Shown here: in pieces, positions 35,549 to 47,138 of the stretch | Layout: every line of letters begins with the position of its first letter | How positions within the stretch are numbered: position 1 is the stretch's first letter | Source: Pelodera strongyloides | Lineage: Eukaryota > Nematoda > Chromadorea > Rhabditida > Rhabditidae | Assembly: GCA_036852015.1 (NCBI GenBank) | Contig: JAANDG010000635.1 | Location: 1 to 64,000, forward strand | DNA length: 64,000 nucleotides | Reading direction: 5' to 3' | The notes under the pieces: generated by a model | Seen by the model: the letters and a program-made list of their open reading frames with translations, nothing else | The model's database searches: none | What the model was told of the DNA's origin: nothing | Made by a program: the position numbers and the translations under genes

Positions 35549-38500
35549 ATGGCAGTGTTTTTACCTGGCCTGAATTTCAGAAACAAAGTACACGTTTGGT
35601 TCGGTTACTTAGGGAGTTCAGGAAAATGACCCGTTATATAAATTACTTTCTTTAGCTATTTCTCCTCGTTGATATCCGTATTATTCCATGTAGTTTACTA
35701 CATTTGTGGTGAACAAAGAGTGTTTTCATTTTAGGCTCGGATCTCGGAACCTGGCCTGGTTGGCCGTCCGTTCAGGCACAGACAGTCTAATGAAGAGGGA
35801 TTCGAAAGGAAGAGACGACAAAAACATGCCAGCAAACGGATGAAGAAGGACGGTACGTAATTGAAAATGGGAATAGATAGAATGTTCGAACTTCATATGA
35901 CTTTTTTACGGTGTGTACGGAAAGAATTGGTTTTATTTAAGTCCAAACATCTTACGGGGTGCCACCCCGTAAGGGGGTGCGTAAAAAACTCGAGGTTTCT
36001 ACCCGTCTATGTACTTACACTTTACGCATAGTGTTAGTAAGGGTGTCTGCTGAGGTTACCGCCCCTCATCATATGACATGAACCCGCAGTCATGGCATTT
36101 TAAATTATTAGTGTACGTTTTTTGGCACGTATGACGGCGAACGACACATGAACTAAGCGAACCACGTCCAACCCTGTTACTAGCGACGACAAAAGTAAGC
36201 TAGAAGATGTCGCTATGCTACGCACAAGGTTTGTTTATGTCGTATTTTCGAGTCTTTAATCGTTTTTTTGTGGCGTTGTTCCTCTATCGAATTATTTTAC
36301 TTAGTCGCCGCACACAATTTTGGCACTCCGTTGATTCGAGACAGTACCCACGTGTATCCAGCAGACGCAAGGCTATTTTCATATTAACGTAGTAATGATA
36401 GAATGGTTGGTCTGTATCCGTCTTAATTATATTATCACGTGATGGTTTTTAAAGGGAATGGAACTTGGACCGACTACGGGCGGGAAGGTCGCCTAATCAG
36501 CAGGATGCAGAAGCCGCTATGCTATTGTGTGCCAGATCGCCTTCCTCGGGCATCTTGCACAGCAATGTTATTCATGTGGCTTTATTATTCAGTTGGAATT
36601 TAGGCCCATGTGTAACAGATTTCCAAATTTAGCTTAACTTGTTCTTTATTAATAATTTAAGCTATGCTATCTTGTGAGCTCTCTGATTTCGATATTTGGC
36701 ATGCTTGTTAGTGTTTATGTGACATTTACGTGTCTCCCGACCATAGGAATAGAATTTGTAAATTCATTACAACGCGGTCCTCTTCACCCTCAGTTTATAT
36801 TTTACTTTGGATTAGATAGGATATTATGCTTCACATGTCCTTATTTGAATGGTGTCTAAGTTACGTTTGGTGAATGGCCACATTGTGTGTTTATTTTGGA
36901 ACTCGGTTGCGTTTTTATTGAATTGTTTACTTGTTATTAGCATATAAAAGAATTCGCGCCTCATTTGTTGGTTATGGATGTGGCTTTATTTGTGTGGAGC
37001 GTGGTTTATTACATAAGTCGTAATTTATAGTGTGGTTATTAAACCCCTGTCTGCGTCTCTCCGGCGAGAGGGGATGCTACACTATTTGTAGCTAAAACAG
37101 CGAAGCGCCTAGCGAAAATTATTCAATTGACACATCCGCCATGCAGGTGGACAGGCGGTTCGCCATTATTTTCGCTGGGCGGCCCGCCAAAAACGAACGC
37201 AGTTGCTATCATTCTGGAAAAGGTGATTTTGGCGCCAAACGGCGGTATAAAAAGAATGGCTGGCTGCATAAAGATTCATTTTCCACTGTGCCGCCAATCA
37301 CTGCTCCCGTCCGCTCTAGATGGTATGTTTCCTGGATGTTTTATCCTTTTCGTCAAACACAAGTTACCTCTACGTTTCCTCTATTTTGATTTTGGTTTGT
37401 AAGCCGCCCTTCCTAACTTATGGTTCTGTGCTTTGTGTGTGCTATTAACTGTTTGACCTCAAACTTATACAATATGTTTCAGAAGTCTCATGTTCCTTCC
37501 GTTTCGCGGCAGGATGACAAGGAGCTGGAATACACTGATTGGTGGCTCCCAAAAAGGCGGGCTCCTCCGGCTGGTCCGTCTACGGACCCTGCTTGAGGGT
37601 TCGACAGCCGGACAACTTCCTCTAACGCCCAAGCAGATGCCCGCTAACGCCCAAGCAGATGGACCTCGTTTCGAAGATCGTCTATCGCGGCCCAGTACTA
37701 CAGGTAAACCTTTGTAATTTGTTTGCGCTTTCATAGTGGATAAAATTCAGAATATGAAAATTATCTACACATTTTATTTTTTAGTTTTCTGCCTGTACTA
37801 CCTGTATTCTTTATGAAAAGATGTTCATGTGATCTACACTTCAGACATTTTGTGATTGGTGGATGAAAATGTAATTTTTTTAGGCTCAAACGTTTTCCCA
37901 CCACGCTGTGCATACAGTGTCACGACAACTATCGCTACCATCGATGCTACAGTGGACTTCAACCGCTTCATGACGCCTATGTGAGTGTTGCTCTGGCCCT
38001 GGACGTTCTGATGGACGGCTCTTCTTAAGGATACATGTTTCATAAGTTTTTTCATACTAAGACCTTTTTTCGTAAATTAGTTAGGCATTGAACTACCGTG
38101 AGCAGATTTACACTAGTGGTATTCCTGATTGCTCTGACCAGTGAGGTGAACTGGTTCGCCTCTTCTACTCTGAGAGAGCAATCTCGATCCGTTGGCGTTA
38201 TCTGCTCACTGTGGAGCGGAATATATTGAGTAGATCACTCCCTTTGGTAGGGATGCGCATCACTCGGACAGGGAGGTGATTTGATATCACCTCCGTTCTC
38301 TGGGAGAGTGATGCTAAGCTTACCCCTGCAGACGATCTATTCAGAGTATTTCGCTTTTTCTTTTCCTTTCCTTAACACGTTCCTTGCAAGATTTTTTTTT
38401 CGTTTTTGACTAAATTGGGAACGGTATCATGCTCAATTCAGGCCAGCTTCGTTTGCCAAATTGCGCCGTGCCCCGATACCCCAAGCACTTTCAGAAAGTG

Positions 38501-38592
38501 CTTTGGCCACGACAACCCCGACAGAACCACAACATCGAGGAGACCACATGGACCACAAATTAGGACATCAGAAGACACGAAGACTTGAATGA
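35549..38592 (+). CDS. Unidentified basic protein, six-exon model
   Basis: Exons 35549-35587, 35735-35852, 37147-37222, 37483-37703, 37884-37980 and 38442-38592 join in one open frame of 233 codons plus TGA. Acceptors include ATTTTAG, TGCAG, GTTTCAG, TTTTAG and AATTCAG; donors include GTACGT, GTGATT, GTAAAC and GTGAGT. The product would be basic and Arg/Lys-rich early (EGFERKRRQKHASKRMKK), then Pro/Thr-rich, and end in GHQKTRRLE. There is no signal peptide, membrane segment or known domain. The first exon is the least certain. The 3' end abuts the decayed exon array, so this may itself be a relic. Model by inference only. Confidence 0.4.
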
Positions 38593-40375
38593 ATTATCAC
38601 CTTATACGATGCTGCTTCAACGCAATGGAACAGGTAGTGTTTTTTTATTGTATTTTTTCTCATGTTATTCGGAGTGCTATATGTAAAAGAATCCATTTAG
38701 GTAGCGACCGGTTGGTGCGGACAAACGACTGTGTTCCAGCGGCTGCATTCCCAGCTTCAGACACCACGTCTATGTCGAGCACCACGATGCCGGCTTGGTG
38801 GACTTGGGCAACGTCGACCGTCAGGGCAACGGAGCGCTTGGTCATGGCCACTTGGATGTGTAGCAGATGAAACGGTTCTCCATCGCGATTTATCAGGTAT
38901 AGTTGTTCACAAAATATTTGATGGCTTTGCTTGAAAACATATATGAAATGCTTACTTTTAGGTAGCCCCATGTTGGTGAGGACACGAGGGACTTTACGTC
39001 AAGAAGCTGATGTCCTACCACCGCAACGCCGGCTAGAACCAGGACGTCGAAAAGATCTACAAGGGCAACATCGTCCAGCAGGGAAGAGGAGCACTTGGTG
39101 GACGTCCGCAGCAGAAGTCACGCACTGGCCCCTCGTCGGCCATGTGCGCTTCGACAAGCAGCATGCTATAGACATTCACTTTATGCTTTACGTGATGTGT
39201 TTATTAGTTTACTCTCTTTATATTCTTATTTTTTTCTTTCCGTTTCTCTCTGCTAATTCCTTTCCACATCACGACTGTTTTCATGCTATTGGAGGGTCAT
39301 GAGCTCGGGTGGATTCAGATTTGGTCGGGCCGGTCACTCCGAGAGAGCAATTCTGCCTACTTGAGCAAATGACCTGACTATGGCATGAAAATGAAGCTGA
39401 TCTGGTTTGGAATTTACTGTGAGGAATTGAATAGAAATTGGCTCTAGAAATTGGCTTTTCATAAAGTTTTACGTAGATGTGAGAAAGTAGTGAAATCAAA
39501 AAGGGCGGCTAAACATATTTTTGAGAATATGATCTATTTCAGGCTCTCAGTAAAACACTTTCCTTGAGTATGCGAACAGCGGATTGCTTAGTAAAGTAAG
39601 GAGCGAACGAGGCGGATTCAATTTTGGCCCCATCCAGCGCCATGACATGGACCACTTGGGCGACGTCGAACAGCTACATGCCGCGTCAGCTGAGCTTCTG
39701 GTCTGCGCTATCCAACGGAACGTGACCATCAGGTATAGTTTTTTGCTTGTCTATTATGTCTTGTATTGGAATCAAAGCCAATTCAAAGAACTTTCTCTCT
39801 AAGTCACGTTCTGATATGGGGACAAGAAGATTCTGATGGAGAGTCGTTGCCCCACCCCCTTCCTTTGGTATACCGACATCGGTCAGGAGCACGACGACAA
39901 CAAGATGGACAACACCACTTCGACTATATATGATGGATTTTCAGAAGACTCCTTCATTGAAACCTGTACTTCATAATTACGGTACGTGGACTTGGGGTAC
40001 TAGGGCAAATTTACTGGCTAGCTGAAAAGACGTGAACTTCAGTCCTGGGGCCGCTGACCATGCACACTAGAGCTGTGTATGATAGAGTATCGAAGCGATT
40101 ATCGAATGACTTCCTCTTCGTAGCCACTCAATAAAATCCACTCCCTAATTAGTAAATAAATGGAATAATCACGGTGCATGCGACTGCTGCTTCATTTTCT
40201 TATTTCCTCTTGAATTTAGGGGAATGTTTTTTTGCATTGACTGACCATTAAAGGACAGCATCTAGCCTTAGGTTACGTAAGGCGTGATTGCGATGTTTAT
40301 TCCAGTAACCTATTTCAGTTCATATTTTTTCGGAAAATTCCTTTCCATATCATCCACATGTTCCTGCTATAGGAT

Positions 40376-40530
40376 GGCCACGAGCTTGGGTGGTCTCTAA
40401 ATTGTTCGGGCCGGTCAACTCCGAGAGAGCAATTCTGACCTACTTGGGCGGGTGGCCTGATCATAGCAGGAAAATGAAGATGGTATTGATTGGCATTTAC
40501 GGGGAGAATGTGAATAGTTATAGGTTATTG
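40376..40530 (+). pseudogene. Box module with an open frame
   Basis: After CTGCTATAG the frame stays open for about 50 codons (RAWVVSKLFGPVNSERAILT, then YLGGWPDHSRKMKMVLIGIY, GENVNS). Copies whose central run is CACTCC in place of AACTCC are frameshifted at that point and hit stops, and two copies lost the acceptor AG. This copy and the one at 42198 may preserve the original frame. Confidence 0.4.
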
Positions 40531-43446
40531 TAGTAAACACAAGGGAGAGTGGAGAATTGAAATAAGTCTAGTTTGCGTTAGTTTTTTTAGCGTACAGTTG
40601 ACTGTAGCCGGGCCTTTTTGGTTAGAACTTTTAGGCGGTCACTTAATTAGAAACCTTCTGTAATTTCAGAGAAATGACTAATCAAATACTTGTAAATATA
40701 TTACCATAAATAAATATTGTTAGTATTGAGGGTGAGCTTATGGGGAAAATGCGTTTTTAAATAATTGAATAGTTTGACTATGCATGTAGTTTGTTTTTAT
40801 TCCGTTATCATATTTCAGTTTAGTTTTTCTCAGTAAAGTCCTTTCCATCTCGCCTTTGTTTTCATGTCATAGGAAGGTCAGGAGCTTGGGTAGTTTCTAA
40901 ATTGGTCGGGCCGGTCACTCCGAGAGAGCAATTCTGACCTACTCGAGCAAATGACCTGATTATAACTTGAAAATGAAGGGATCATGGATGGGAATCTACG
41001 GAGAGGGTCTGAATGGGAATATGTTACTGGAATAAAGAATATTGGGGAGAGAGAGGATATATGGGGGGGGGGATGTTATTTTTTACGCAAAAAATGTTTT
41101 CCTTCACAAGTATGCTTACCTATCTTATAGTCCTTTCCAGATAATACAAAGTATTTTGCTTTATAAGTTTCGTGATGTTGAATAATTGAGGAGGAGCCAA
41201 CGACTGACGGATTCTTCACGAAGAGCAACGTGGTATCCCCAATTGAGATCCTGAGCTAGAGATTCAACTGATGTGACTCTTCAGGTATAGATTTTGCTTG
41301 TCTAACATCGGCCGTATCTTAGAGATCCTTTTGAAGAACTTTATATTTAGGTTGCATTCGGAAAAGCTGGACAAGAAGACACTCGATTGATATCTTCTGC
41401 CTCATCCATGCGGCCGGCAAGATCAACGGCTGCGAGCTGATTCACTTCGGCGCGACGTTGGAAGGCTAATGGACAATGAATTGAAGGGACATGGTTCATG
41501 CACACTTAACTGACTTCCGGATTGTGTGATTCAACGGATATAAAAGTATTCAGGTATTGTTTGTCTTTGACTATTTCGCCTTGTTTGAACGCCCACACCA
41601 ATCCAAACAATTTTCAATTTATATCACATTCAATTATGTGGACGAGAAGGAGCTGATGGAAGGGTGCTGCGCTACACACCTGCCTTCCTTCTTGGAGTAT
41701 CCACAGCATCAGTCAGGAGCACAGCAGCGAGATGGACCACACCACTCGGGCGACGCATATGGATAGCCAGAAGACTCTGTCTACGGAAGCTGCGATACGT
41801 CACGGGGTTTCTTCTACGGTACGTCGTACTGCGGTAATAGGGTAAACACTGAAATTGCACACGTGCGGCAACCGACCATGAAAAATTGATGCATGATGTT
41901 TTGAACCAATTGTCGGTACTCAGTAAATAGCACCTTGTACGGGACTGCGGCTTAAGTTGTCATATTTTTTCGTAAATTTCGGGGTTTCTCTTTGACTGGC
42001 AGGGTAATGGGCAGAGAATCGCCTATTGAAAGAGATGTGGAGAGTGAGACATGCACAGTAGAATTACATAATAGAGATTAATTAATTAGGTTACATACGG
42101 CGCGACAGTGAGTTCCGTGTTTATTCCAGTAACCTTTTTCTGTTCGTATTCTTTCGGTAAATTCCCTTTCCATATCATTCACATGTTCCTGCTATAGGAT
42201 GGCCACGAGCTTGAGTAGTCTCTAAATTGGCCGGGCCGGTCAACTCCGAGAGAGCAATTCTGACCTATTTGACCGCGTGGCCTGATCATAGCAGGAAAAT
42301 GAAGATGGTATTGATTGGCATTTACGGGGAGAATGTGAGTAGTTATAGGTTATTGTAGTAAACACAAGGGAGAGTGGAGAATTGAAATAAGTCTAGTTTG
42401 CGTTAGTTTTTTTAGCGTACAGTTGACTGTAGCCGGGCCTTTTTGGTTAGAACTTTTAGGCGGTCACTTAATTAGAAACCTTCTGTAATTTCAGAGAAAT
42501 GACTAATCAAATACTTGTAAATATATTACCATAAATAAATATTGTTAGTATTGAGGGTGAGCTTATGGGGAAAATGCGTTTTTAAATAATTGAATAGTTT
42601 GACTATGCATGTAGTTTGTTTTTATTCCGTTATCATATTTCAGTTTAGTTTTTCTCAGTAAAGTCCTTTCCATCTCGCCTTTGTTTTCATGTCATAGGAA
42701 GGTCAGGAGCTTGGGTAGTTTCTAAATTGGTCGGGCCGGTCACTCCGAGAGAGCAATTCTGACCTACTCGAGCAAATGACCTGAGTATAACATGTAAATG
42801 AAGGCGTCATGGATGGGAATTTACGGAGAGAGTCTGAATGCGAATATGTTACTGGAATAAAGAACATTGGGGGGAGAGAGAGGAGATATGTGGTGGGGGG
42901 ATGATATTTTTTACGCAAACTATTTTCCTTCACAAGTTTGCATATTTAACGTATGGTCCTTTCTAGTTAATACAAAGTATTTTGCTTTATAAGTTTCGTG
43001 ATGTTGAATAATTGAGGAGGATCCAAACGACTGGCGGATTCTTCACGAAGAGCAACGTGGCACCCCCAATTGAGATCCTGGGCTAGCGATTCAACTGATG
43101 TGACTCTTCAGGTATAGATTTTGCTTGTCTAACATCGGCCTTATCCTACAGACCCTTTGGAAGAACTTTCAATTTAGGTTGCATTCGGAAAAGCTGGACA
43201 AGAAGATGCTCGATTAATATCTTCTGCCTCATCCGTGCGGTCGGCAAGATCAACTGCTGCGAGCTGGTTCACTTCGGCGCGACGTTGGAAGGCTAATGGA
43301 CAACGAATTGAAGGGACATGGTTCATGCACACTCAACTGACTTCCGGATTGTGTGATTCAACGGATATAAGTATTCAGGTATGTTTGTCTTTGACTAATT
43401 TGCCTTGTTTGTACGCCCAAACCAATTCAAACAATTTTCAATTTAG

Positions 43447-43642
43447 ATCACATTCAATTATGTGGACAAGAAGGAGCTGATGGAAGGGTGCGGCGCTGCA
43501 CACCTGCCTTCCTTCTTGGAGACCCAGAGCATCAGTCAGGAGCACAGCAGCGAGATGGACCACACCACTCGGGCGACGCGATGGATAGCCAGAAGAGTCT
43601 GTCTCGACGGAAGCTGCGATACGTCACGGAGTTTCTTCTACG
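43447..43642 (+). pseudogene. Second array module, best-preserved copy
   Basis: Acceptor TTCAATTTAG, donor GTACGT, 196 nt. Two frames are open: one reads HIQLCGQEGADGRVRRCTPA..., the other VDKKELMEGCGAAHLPSFLE then TQSISQEHSSEMDHTT. The latter resembles the 39.8-kb copy (DKKILMES, IGQEHDDNKMDNTT), so I favour it as ancestral. Its partner at 41640 gained a stop. Function unknown. Confidence 0.4.
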
Positions 43643-45414
43643 GTACGTGCTACTGCGGTTGTGAACACTGAAATTGCGCACATGTGCAACCGACCATGAA
43701 CAATAGATCCATGATATAGTTTTGAACCAATTATAGGTAGTCAGTAAATAGGCACCTTATACGGGACCGCGGCTTAAGTTTTCATGTAAATTTTGGGGCT
43801 CCTCTTTGGCATTGACTGAGTAAAGGGCAGCGCCTTCCCTACTGAAGAGTTGTGAGGCGAGCGAGATCCACAGTAGAATTACGTAATGATGGTGTGCTGT
43901 AACGTTAAATAGAATTATTTAATTAGCTTATATATGTCGTGACAGTATGACTTCGGTGTTTATTCCACTAACATTTTTCTGTTCATATTCTTTCGATAAT
44001 TTCCTTTCCATATCATCCACATGTTCCTGCTATGGGATGACCACGAGCTTGGGTAGTCTCAGAATTGGTCGGGCCGGTCCACTCCGAGAGAGCAATTCTG
44101 ACCTACTTGAGCGAGTGGCATGATCATAGCAGGAAGAAGATGGTGTCGATTGGCCTTTACCGGGAGAATCTCAATGGGAATGGGTTATTGGAATAAACGC
44201 AAGAAAGAGTGGAGAATTAGGTAAAATGCACTGAAAGTAGAATGAAATAGGGCGAAAATAAATTATCCATATGTAGGAAATCTAGTGGGCACACAATAAA
44301 CAGATAAATGTTTGAATTGAGTGTTTTGAGTGCTTATTATTTATTTGGTTAGCGAGTGTGGCGGCTAAATTTGGGCAATATTGCAAGCTACTATAAGAAC
44401 TTACTTTAGGCAACTGTAGGTAGTTAGAATACCTTAACAAATATTCTAAGAAAATGTGTTGCTTTTATGGAGATGGGCACTCGAGGAGATGATGTGATTT
44501 GTCAGTAATTTTAGTCTTAGTATTTTTTTTAATCCTTTTATCAGTTTTTGTTTGGATTGTCTTTGTAAATCCTTTTCATTTCACCGTTGTTCCATGCTAT
44601 AGGAGGGTCATGAGCTTGGGTGGATTCAGAATTGGTCGAGCCGGCCGACTCCGAGAGACCAATTCTGCCTACTTGAGCAAGTGGCCTGATTGTAGCTTGA
44701 TAATGAGGGTGAACTGGATTGGAATTTACAGGGACTTTCTGAATGTAAACTGGTCATCGGAATAAAGAATATTGTGAGAGTGAGAGACGAGGGAGAGAAT
44801 ATACGTTACTTTGGATTCACTATTTATCTTTTGTTTTATTTGGACAGGAAAAATATTATAGGGTTTATCATATCCATGGTAGGCTCGGTGAAATAACAAA
44901 CAAACCTAGCGCAGCTCCTATATGCCCAAAGTTATAACTTTCTGAACATCGGTGCGGGTAACACAAGGAAATTAACACATGGTCTCAATTTCCTTCCAAA
45001 GGGTTTGATCTTGTTATTGTAATTTTCATGATATTGTTTAATTGAGGATGATCCACACGAGTGACTGCATTCTTCGATCACGTCCAATCAACGGATGCTC
45101 AGTGTTCGACCAATGAGAGCAGATGTGATGAAGAGTAATGGAAAGTCGGATTGTTGCAAGCTGCATTCTGTCATCGCCGACTCGTGTCCTGCGGCTTCTA
45201 CATTGTGGAAGGTCCGGAGTTTGTCACAAGTTCGAGAGAAAAGGAGACTCGGCACTCGAATCTCGGGTATGCCCTGCCCTGCTACAGGCTTCCACTCTCG
45301 ATCTATAACTGACTTTATTACTCTTCAATCAAATATAACGCCTTTCCCTTCCTCTTCAGTCTCGAATTCATTCAACAGTTTGTCATAGCTGGTATCAATG
45401 ACATTTATTTCAGG

Positions 45415-45631
45415 CGTTTACTCAGACCTACTCAACATGGAGCCGAGTACGCGCTGAGACAATTGGGTGCCACGTACTTGGACCACCGCGATACGTTGGC
45501 GCATTAGGCAAGCTGATAGGAACACGCACTCAACGTTCCACTAAGCATATTTGCTCTTTTTGTTTCTTGCCCTTTCATTCTCGCATTTCCCTATTGGAAC
45601 AAGGAGGATTCAATTATCTCCCTTAAATAAA
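45415..45631 (+). other. Possible terminal exon of the array gene
   Basis: After ATTTATTTCAG a frame without an ATG stays open for 71 codons to a TAA (AFTQTYSTWSRVRAETIGCH ... LLEQGGFNYLP). It has no recognised motif. It could be the last exon of the gene from which the array derives, or chance. Confidence 0.25.
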
Positions 45632-45640
45632 ACTTCCCGG

Positions 45641-46781
45641 GGAGATGCATCAAGGGGGTCTTGCTGTGAGACCGTGCTGTGAGCGTCAGACAATCTTGTG
45701 ATTGCTTTGATTTCATACAAATCGTGGTTTTATTTCTGACTGTGGACCGATGTGTGTACGTTAACATTATTTCGGAATATGTACAACCTGGGCTCCGTTC
45801 ACTGCTGTGAATTATGTCCAGCTTGTCCGTTTTTGAAGAATCAGAAGATTTTTCAGAACATCAACGTTGTTTCATGTTATTTCATGATCATGTGCTTGAC
45901 TGCAGCGTGATAACCCATCCTTGTTGTAGGATGTAGGTTTTAGGTTGTGACCATCGTTGCCTTTATTTGGTGATATTCTCCTGTCAACCATTTGTTGCAG
46001 TCTGGCGCACATTAACAAATCACGGCCTACGCAGTTGTTGCACGTTTTCAAATATTTGTGGTAACAACTGTCAACACTGATAACGCTGTTGTCATCAAGT
46101 TCCAGTGCACTTTGGTAGTCACATTTAAGGACTACACTTCATGACACAGTTTGACACAAAAAAACCAAGGCATGTCTGTTAATGTAGTTTACATACTGGC
46201 TGGTTGGCAACGTTTATGAGCTGAAACAACAATGACGCCACTGACATTGAGACAATTTGGTATTTTATTCATATATGGTATTACATACATGGTATTTATG
46301 AAAGTTCATATATCAGGCTATCAAATACAGTTACCTTTCTTTAAGTTCCATTATTCGTAGTATATAACAATAGTATATAAAATAAATATTTATTCGTATG
46401 TTTTGCACTTGTCCTCTTCAGTATCAGTTTTTCTTCTTGCTCAATATATGTAAATAAATATACTGTGTGAAAATAAAGATAAATTTGAGCTATTTGAAAA
46501 ATACCAATCAAAATTCTGCACAGATTCATGGTCCTCCTAGTCACAAACGAGAAACGAGCATGTAAAGAGTAGTAAGCACTTAGATGACAATATGATTAAA
46601 GCTTTGTAATTGGAAAGTGATTAATCCGAGTTAAACGAAAATAAAGCAATACACAAACGATCATATTGAATAATTATTTGGTTTTGAATAACAAAACGAA
46701 TGTATCTTTACTGAACGAATTAACTGCAAAACACGATAGAAAAATTATAAGGGAATTTTTTAACCTGCGATACCTTGACAA
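45641..46781. other. Convergent 3' flank of the receptor gene
   Basis: The minus-strand receptor gene ends at 46782. TTTATT (AATAAA on the minus strand) occurs at about 46389-46394, compatible with a ~390-nt 3' untranslated region. No other gene is seen. Confidence 0.4.
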
Positions 46782-47039
46782 TTAGGCAATGACAAAATCA
46801 GAGTGTGGAAGTGGACTCCGGGATCTATTTGGGGTTGCCTTGCTAACATTGTGAATGGGTTTCGGAATCATGGACTTTGGAAGTTCGTCAATTCGACAGA
46901 ATTCCGTGATCCCTCCTAAACCTTCTGCAGACGACATGGCCGATGAACCGCCTCGACCTAAATTGGGGTTTTCCACAAATGAGCGTTAAAGTGCAGTGGT
47001 CGTGAGTCCAATGTACTAACAAGTACTTTGTTTGTTTGC

Positions 47040-47138
<99 letters not shown>

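Larger units (their letters stand above)
40290..43940. repeat. Recent 1.82-1.83-kb tandem duplication
   Basis: The interval from about 40290 to 42110 recurs at 42115 to 43940. The middle part (about 40490-40860 against 42315-42690, offset 1825) differs by very few bases, including long non-coding stretches, whereas the edges differ more. This marks a young duplication or recent gene conversion inside the older array. Confidence 0.9.
38593..45640 (+). repeat. ~1.8-kb tandem array of decayed exon-like modules
   Basis: A block starting GATGGCC or GAGGGTCATGAGCTTGGGT and containing GGGCCGGTC(A)ACTCCGAGAG occurs at 39291, 40376, 40873, 42198, 42698, 44036 and 44603. These form pairs ~0.5 kb apart that repeat every ~1.83 kb, giving about four units (the first has lost one block). 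A second module, with GTGGACAAGAAGGAGCTGAT, recurs at ~39832, 41640 and 43463. Most copies have an upstream CTATAG or CATAG acceptor and many modules end CAG|GTATAG or ACG|GTACGT. Frames shift between copies by one-base indels. The parent gene is unknown. Confidence 0.8.

Noticed and set aside
42703..42933. Minus-strand 76-residue frame in the 1.8-kb array
   Set aside because: Antisense to the box module; related antisense frames in sister copies do not keep the same sequence.
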